From positions 182,960,501-183,024,500 of the forward strand of contig NC_092333.1 in the NCBI RefSeq assembly GCF_046630445.1: a stretch of DNA of 64,000 nucleotides, written 5' to 3'. Both the position numbers and the translations under genes were made by a program. Origin of the DNA: Rutidosis leptorrhynchoides. Its lineage: Eukaryota; Streptophyta; Magnoliopsida; Asterales; Asteraceae. The notes beneath the pieces are model-generated. The model was given only the letters and a program-made list of their open reading frames with translations. It ran no database searches and was not told where the DNA came from. Positions within the stretch are counted from its first letter, which is position 1, and every line of letters starts with the position of its first letter. Shown piece after piece: positions 59,729 to 64,000 of the stretch.

Positions 59729-61134
59729 GAGGTCTATGGATTATGCTTCTTATATTTTCTTTAAACCCACTATATTTGCATTCCATGCACATGCATGAAT
59801 ATGGAATACAAAATTTCGGGTTTGGGAGGGTTTACAATTTTGGCCGAATTTGGAGGGGTTCCAAAGTGGGTTTTGGTTCTTCCATTTTGGTCATATTTGG
59901 TTGCATGTTCATGTTCACAATCATAGCCTTGACCTTGTGTTTGGTTGGATGTTTGAATGATTTATATTTAATCATTTGGTATGTAATATTAATTCATTCA
60001 TGTGGTTGTAATATTCATTCATTTGGTTTGTAATTTTATTATTTTGGTTATGTAATTTATTTTATATTTGGTATGTAAAATAGATTAGGTTGTATTTTCA
60101 TTTTCTAGAAAAATGTATTAGGATATATTTTTTGTAAAAATGAAGATACAAGATGAAGACTTGGAAGATGCATTTGGATGCAAGATTAAGTGGGAGATTT
60201 TGAAATCTCCTACTTAGTGTTATAACCCTTAACCGGTGACATTTGTTTTCGGCTAAACAAATGTCTACCAAATCGGCTTGATTGTGAACACATTTGTTTG
60301 CATGTGTGGTTGTTTTATTTCTTGTATGATTGTGGATTGTGGATTGTGTATGTTACTACAACAAGTTATCACACAAGTTAACAACAAGCATAAACTACAA
60401 TTTAATTGGTTAAATTATTAACAGCATGCAAAACGTCAATTTAAATGGTTAAATTAAAAACGGCTAAAAGGACATTAATAAACGGTTATTAAGAACATGA
60501 TAAGGATCATATATATAAAATGGTTTATATCAAGTAATTGGTTAAAATTACTAGACTTGAAAATGGATTTCAATTAAACCATACACTAAATGCATGTTGG
60601 TGTATGGCATAAATGTTTTCTCAAACTAGAATTAAAGAAAACTTAAAACCCTTTACACTAGGTCAACAAGTTTAAACGCCATCCTATTGTATGACACTTA
60701 AAAATATTAGGGAACTTATAATGGGATAAAGGTCACCTAACCGTTATGAGCAAACTAATATGATTAAGGTAAATTTCGCACACTTGTGGGATAAAGGTCA
60801 CCTAATCACTTGTATGCTAAGTTTACATGTCTATACAAGTAGGATGACTTGATTTGGAAATCATGAACTTAGGGTCACCGAAGCATGATGAACAAATAGG
60901 CGTTGATGGGATTAATATGCCATGCAAAAGGATTGCATGATCCCATAAATTAGAAGTTGCAAAAGGATTGCAATTGTCATTATGACTACCTAGCTAAATC
61001 AAATGACGGGATAAAGGTCACCTAACCGAAATTTAATTTACCGTTGGATTCTAATATTTAATAAAACAAATTAAAAGGGTATTGTTTATTAAATTTAAAA
61101 TCAATACTTAAATGAACTTTGTTAAATTTTGTAG
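59729..61134 (+). other. Leader of copia F with repeated 20-mer
   Basis: Noncoding. Contains three copies of GGGATAAAGGTCACCTAAYC (60723-60742, 60788-60807, 61008-61027) and two copies of AAAAGGATTGCA (about 60926, 60961). The stop codon TAG lies immediately before the gag ATG. Confidence 0.7.
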
Positions 61135-64000
61135 ATGGCCGCCAATAACAACAACAACATGCAAAACGCACCACTTAACCTTAACAACCTATCATTAAGG
61201 TCTCTCTTAGAGAAAGACAAACTCAACCATACCAACTTTATGGATTGGTTCCGCAATCTTCGGATTGTCCTCAAACAAGAGGATAAAGCGTATGTACTTG
61301 AGGACCCCATTCCCGATCAACCGGATGAGGATGATGAGGAGGCAATGGCCTTTTACGACAAGTATTGCCACGACTCCCTTCAAGTCTCATGCCTAATGCT
61401 TGGGACTATGATTCCCGAACTCCAAAAGGATTTCGAGCATCATAGTGCATACGACATGATAACGCAATTGAAGGAGATGTTCCTTCAACAAGCGCGTGTC
61501 GAGCGCTTCGAGACCGTTCGGGCGCTACATGCTTGTCGTATGGACGATACCCAATCGGTTTCATCTTATGTCCTTAAGATGAAAAGCCTTATTGATCGTG
61601 CTAACCGTCTTAACCTAAACATATCAAATGAGTTAGCCACCGATCTTATCCTTAACTCCCTATCAAAAAGGTTTGATCAATTTGTAATTAATTACAATAT
61701 GAATGGGATGGATAAGAGCATAGGTGAGCTTCACGGTATGCTTAGAACGGCGGAAACTAGCATGGGTAAAAGGGCTTTACCCATGTTAGCAATCGATCAA
61801 GGTGGGTCAAAAGGTAACACCTCTAAGCCAAAGGTGGCCAAGAGAAAAGGACCCGCCCATCAAGGCAAAGGGAAAGGGAAGATGGTTACCCCAACCATCA
61901 ACAAGGCTAAGAATCAAAAGGTAGCCGAGAAGGCAAACCCCAAAGAAGACCCATGTTTCGGTTGCGGTGAGATGGGTCATTGGAAACGAAACTGTCCGGT
62001 CTATCTTAAGGAGTTGAAGGACAAGAGGGATGCAGGGCAAACCTCAGGTAATATGTATATGGTATATATAGAGCTTAGTATTACTTCTTCTAATACATGG
62101 GTATTAGACACGGGATGTGGAACTCATATTTGCAATTCTTTGCAGGGGTTCAAAAGAAGTGATCATAAGGCGGGAACATCAAGTCTCTATATGGGCAATG
62201 GTGCAAAGGTGCATGTTAAAGCTCAAGGAGATTTTATTTTGAAGCTTCCAAGCGGATTGGAACTTATTTTAGAAAATGTTTTGTATGCTCCGGATTTGTG
62301 TAGAAACATTATTTCTATTTCTCGCTTAAGACAATGTGGTTACGTTGTTAATTTTATTGATGATGATATTCATGTTTCTAAAGATAATGTATTCTATTTC
62401 AAGGCTTCGCCTTCAAATGGAATTTATGAATTGGTTCATGATGACACATCATCGAGCTCTATATACCATACTAGCACCAAGAAACTCAAAAAGGATTTGA
62501 GTGATTCCTACTTATGGCATTGTCGCCTTGGTTACATAAACAAGAACCGAATGCATACACTTCAAAAGAATGGACTCTTGAAATCAAATGAGATGGACTC
62601 GTTTGATGTGTGTGAATCTTGTTTACAAGGCAAAATGACTAAAGCACCTTTCAAAGGGACCTATGAAAGGGCTAAGGACTTATTGGGATTAATACATTCG
62701 GATGTATGTGGACCCTTTAAGCCCATAGCTAGGAATGGTGAAAGATACTTCGTTACTTTCATTGATGACTTCAGTCGTTTTGGATATGTCTACTTGTTAA
62801 GACATAAGGACGAAACTTTTGAAGCATTCAAAGAATATCAAAGCGAAGTACAAAATCAACTCAATAAGACAATCAAGGTACTTCGTACCGATAGAGGAGG
62901 TGAATACCTAAGCGATGCTTTCCAAGATCATCTTAGGAGTTGTGGGATTATCTCACAACTTACTCCACCTGGAACACCCCAACTTAATGGAGTTTCCGAA
63001 AGGAGGAACCGAACCCTAATGGATATGGTTCGATCTATGATGGCTAGAAGCACGTTACCTCTATCATTTTGGGGTTATTGTCTATGCTCCACGGCCCGTA
63101 TTTTAAATATGGCCCCAACCAAGAAAGTGGAACGAACTCCTCATGAGATGTGGTTTGGAAAACCTCCATCTCTATCATACTTAAAGGTATGGGAATGTGA
63201 AGCTTATCCTAAGCGTTACGTCCCTAATAAGTTGAATGCTCAATCCACGAAGTGTATCTTCATAGGATATCCCAAGGATGATATGGGATATTATTTCTAT
63301 GATCCATCCGAGCAAAATGTATTTGTTGCTCGAAAGGCGGAATTCCTTGAAACTAAGTTCCTAATGGAAGGAAATAGTGAAAGGAAGATAGATCTTGAAG
63401 AGGTTCAAGATCAAGTAGATGATACACAATTGGTTGACACTAGCACTCAACATGAAAATGTTGAGAGTGATCAAATGGATGATCAAAATACACAAGACGT
63501 TCGCAGATCTAGTAGGATTAGTAATCCTCCTGAGAGATATGGGTTTCTCATGGATGGTTGCTATGTGGTTGATTTGGATGAACCAACAAACTACCAAGAT
63601 GCTTTATCAAGGATTGATAAGGATAAATGGCAGGAAGCCATGAACGCTGAGATGCAATCCATGTATGACAACCAAGTTTGGGAACTTGTTGAACAACCTA
63701 CTGGCTCAAGGCTAGTTGATTGTAAATGGCTTTTCAAGATGAAAACCGACATACATGGAAACTTGGATACATATAAAGCTAGACTTGTAGCAAAAGGTTT
63801 CACTCAAACTCAAGGGGTTGATTATGATGAAACCTTCTCGCCAGTGGCAATGCTAAAGTCTATTAGGATATTATTTGCCATAGCTGCTCATTATGACTAT
63901 GAAATATGGCAAATGGATGTCAAAACCGCTTTCCTAAATGGATATCTTGAGGAAGATGTCTATATGGTACAGCCCGAAGGTTTTGTTGATCCGAAAAATC
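61135..64000 (+). CDS. Copia gag-pol polyprotein, open to the window edge
   Basis: 955 codons without stop or frameshift. Gag: LRSLLEKDKLNHTNFMDWFR near the start, then the copia gag domain and knuckle CFGCGEMGHWKRNC at about 276-289. Protease: WVLDTGCGTHIC near 322. Integrase: zinc region WHCRLGYIN...VCESC, where the usual second His (LGH) is Tyr, then the catalytic core with HSDVCGPF, LRTDRGGEY and NGVSERRNRT (D, D, E). RT starts near 830 (CKWLFKMKTDIHGNLDTYKA, MDVKTAFLNG); its YVDD box and RNase H lie outside. The His-to-Tyr change may impair integrase zinc binding, though the element is otherwise intact. Confidence 0.93.
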   Translation, partial: MAANNNNNMQNAPLNLNNLSLRSLLEKDKLNHTNFMDWFRNLRIVLKQEDKAYVLEDPIPDQPDEDDEEAMAFYDKYCHDSLQVSCLMLGTMIPELQKDFEHHSAYDMITQLKEMFLQQARVERFETVRALHACRMDDTQSVSSYVLKMKSLIDRANRLNLNISNELATDLILNSLSKRFDQFVINYNMNGMDKSIGELHGMLRTAETSMGKRALPMLAIDQGGSKGNTSKPKVAKRKGPAHQGKGKGKMVTPTINKAKNQKVAEKANPKEDPCFGCGEMGHWKRNCPVYLKELKDKRDAGQTSGNMYMVYIELSITSSNTWVLDTGCGTHICNSLQGFKRSDHKAGTSSLYMGNGAKVHVKAQGDFILKLPSGLELILENVLYAPDLCRNIISISRLRQCGYVVNFIDDDIHVSKDNVFYFKASPSNGIYELVHDDTSSSSIYHTSTKKLKKDLSDSYLWHCRLGYINKNRMHTLQKNGLLKSNEMDSFDVCESCLQGKMTKAPFKGTYERAKDLLGLIHSDVCGPFKPIARNGERYFVTFIDDFSRFGYVYLLRHKDETFEAFKEYQSEVQNQLNKTIKVLRTDRGGEYLSDAFQDHLRSCGIISQLTPPGTPQLNGVSERRNRTLMDMVRSMMARSTLPLSFWGYCLCSTARILNMAPTKKVERTPHEMWFGKPPSLSYLKVWECEAYPKRYVPNKLNAQSTKCIFIGYPKDDMGYYFYDPSEQNVFVARKAEFLETKFLMEGNSERKIDLEEVQDQVDDTQLVDTSTQHENVESDQMDDQNTQDVRRSSRISNPPERYGFLMDGCYVVDLDEPTNYQDALSRIDKDKWQEAMNAEMQSMYDNQVWELVEQPTGSRLVDCKWLFKMKTDIHGNLDTYKARLVAKGFTQTQGVDYDETFSPVAMLKSIRILFAIAAHYDYEIWQMDVKTAFLNGYLEEDVYMVQPEGFVDPKN

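Larger units (their letters stand above)
58722..64000 (+). mobile_element. Ty1/copia element F inserted in the LTR of Tekay B (3' end off-window)
   Basis: 5' LTR 58722-59713, iMet-like primer site, 1.4 kb leader and an uninterrupted gag-pol frame to the last base. The junction is defined by comparison with the uninterrupted LTR at 47659-50907; GACAT at 58717-58721 is the likely target duplication. Domain order (protease, integrase, then RT) is that of Ty1/copia. It is the youngest insertion in the B stack. Confidence 0.92.

Overview
This is an AT-rich plant nuclear window: intron-containing plant genes sit among nested LTR retrotransposons. The LTR termini and repeat families look like those of a daisy-family (Asteraceae) genome, but that is recognition from memory, not something the sequence proves. 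About 80% of the window is transposable-element DNA.

Layout. 1-3451: end of an Athila-like Ty3 element (E, minus strand) with a tRNA-Asp primer site. 3452-20937: a Tekay-type Ty3/gypsy element (A, plus strand) whose 5' end lies left of the window. Element E interrupts its first accessory ORF, and a complete short-gag element (D, 3863-12036, TSD GGAAA) interrupts its F-box ORF. 21025-33810: a complete large non-autonomous element (C, minus, TSD TGTAT, LTRs about 3.9 kb) that shares leader, primer site, polypurine tract and parts of its LTR with A and B. 33816-47658: a gene island holding a SAM-methyltransferase-like gene with an upstream peptide ORF (36578-38128), a MULE, SINE-like repeats, a hAT-like MITE and a complete 11-exon GRIK/SnAK kinase gene (40870-45036, minus). 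47659-58721: a second Tekay copy (B, minus) in inverted orientation to A. 58722-64000: a copia element (F, plus) inserted into the 5' LTR of B with its reading frame open to the window edge.

Main points. First, Tekay copies A and B both carry two extra sense-strand ORFs between the 5' LTR and gag: an acidic protein and an F-box protein of the At2g35280/At1g67623 type. They are colinear in both copies, so they are part of the element family. The F-box ATG follows a good branch-point plus 3' splice-site sequence, which suggests expression from a spliced RNA, as accessory genes of retroviruses are. Second, element D holds two unrelated tandem arrays of short hairpins. In both arrays the loop is constant while the stem sequence changes from unit to unit and stays complementary. 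Third, element C looks like a recent parasite of the A/B family, and B itself carries many disabling mutations although its LTRs are nearly identical, suggesting that defective copies are mobilised in trans.

Limits: boundaries were set by eye from LTR ends, target duplications and comparison of copies within the window. No database search was possible, so lineage names and gene families rest on recognised motifs.
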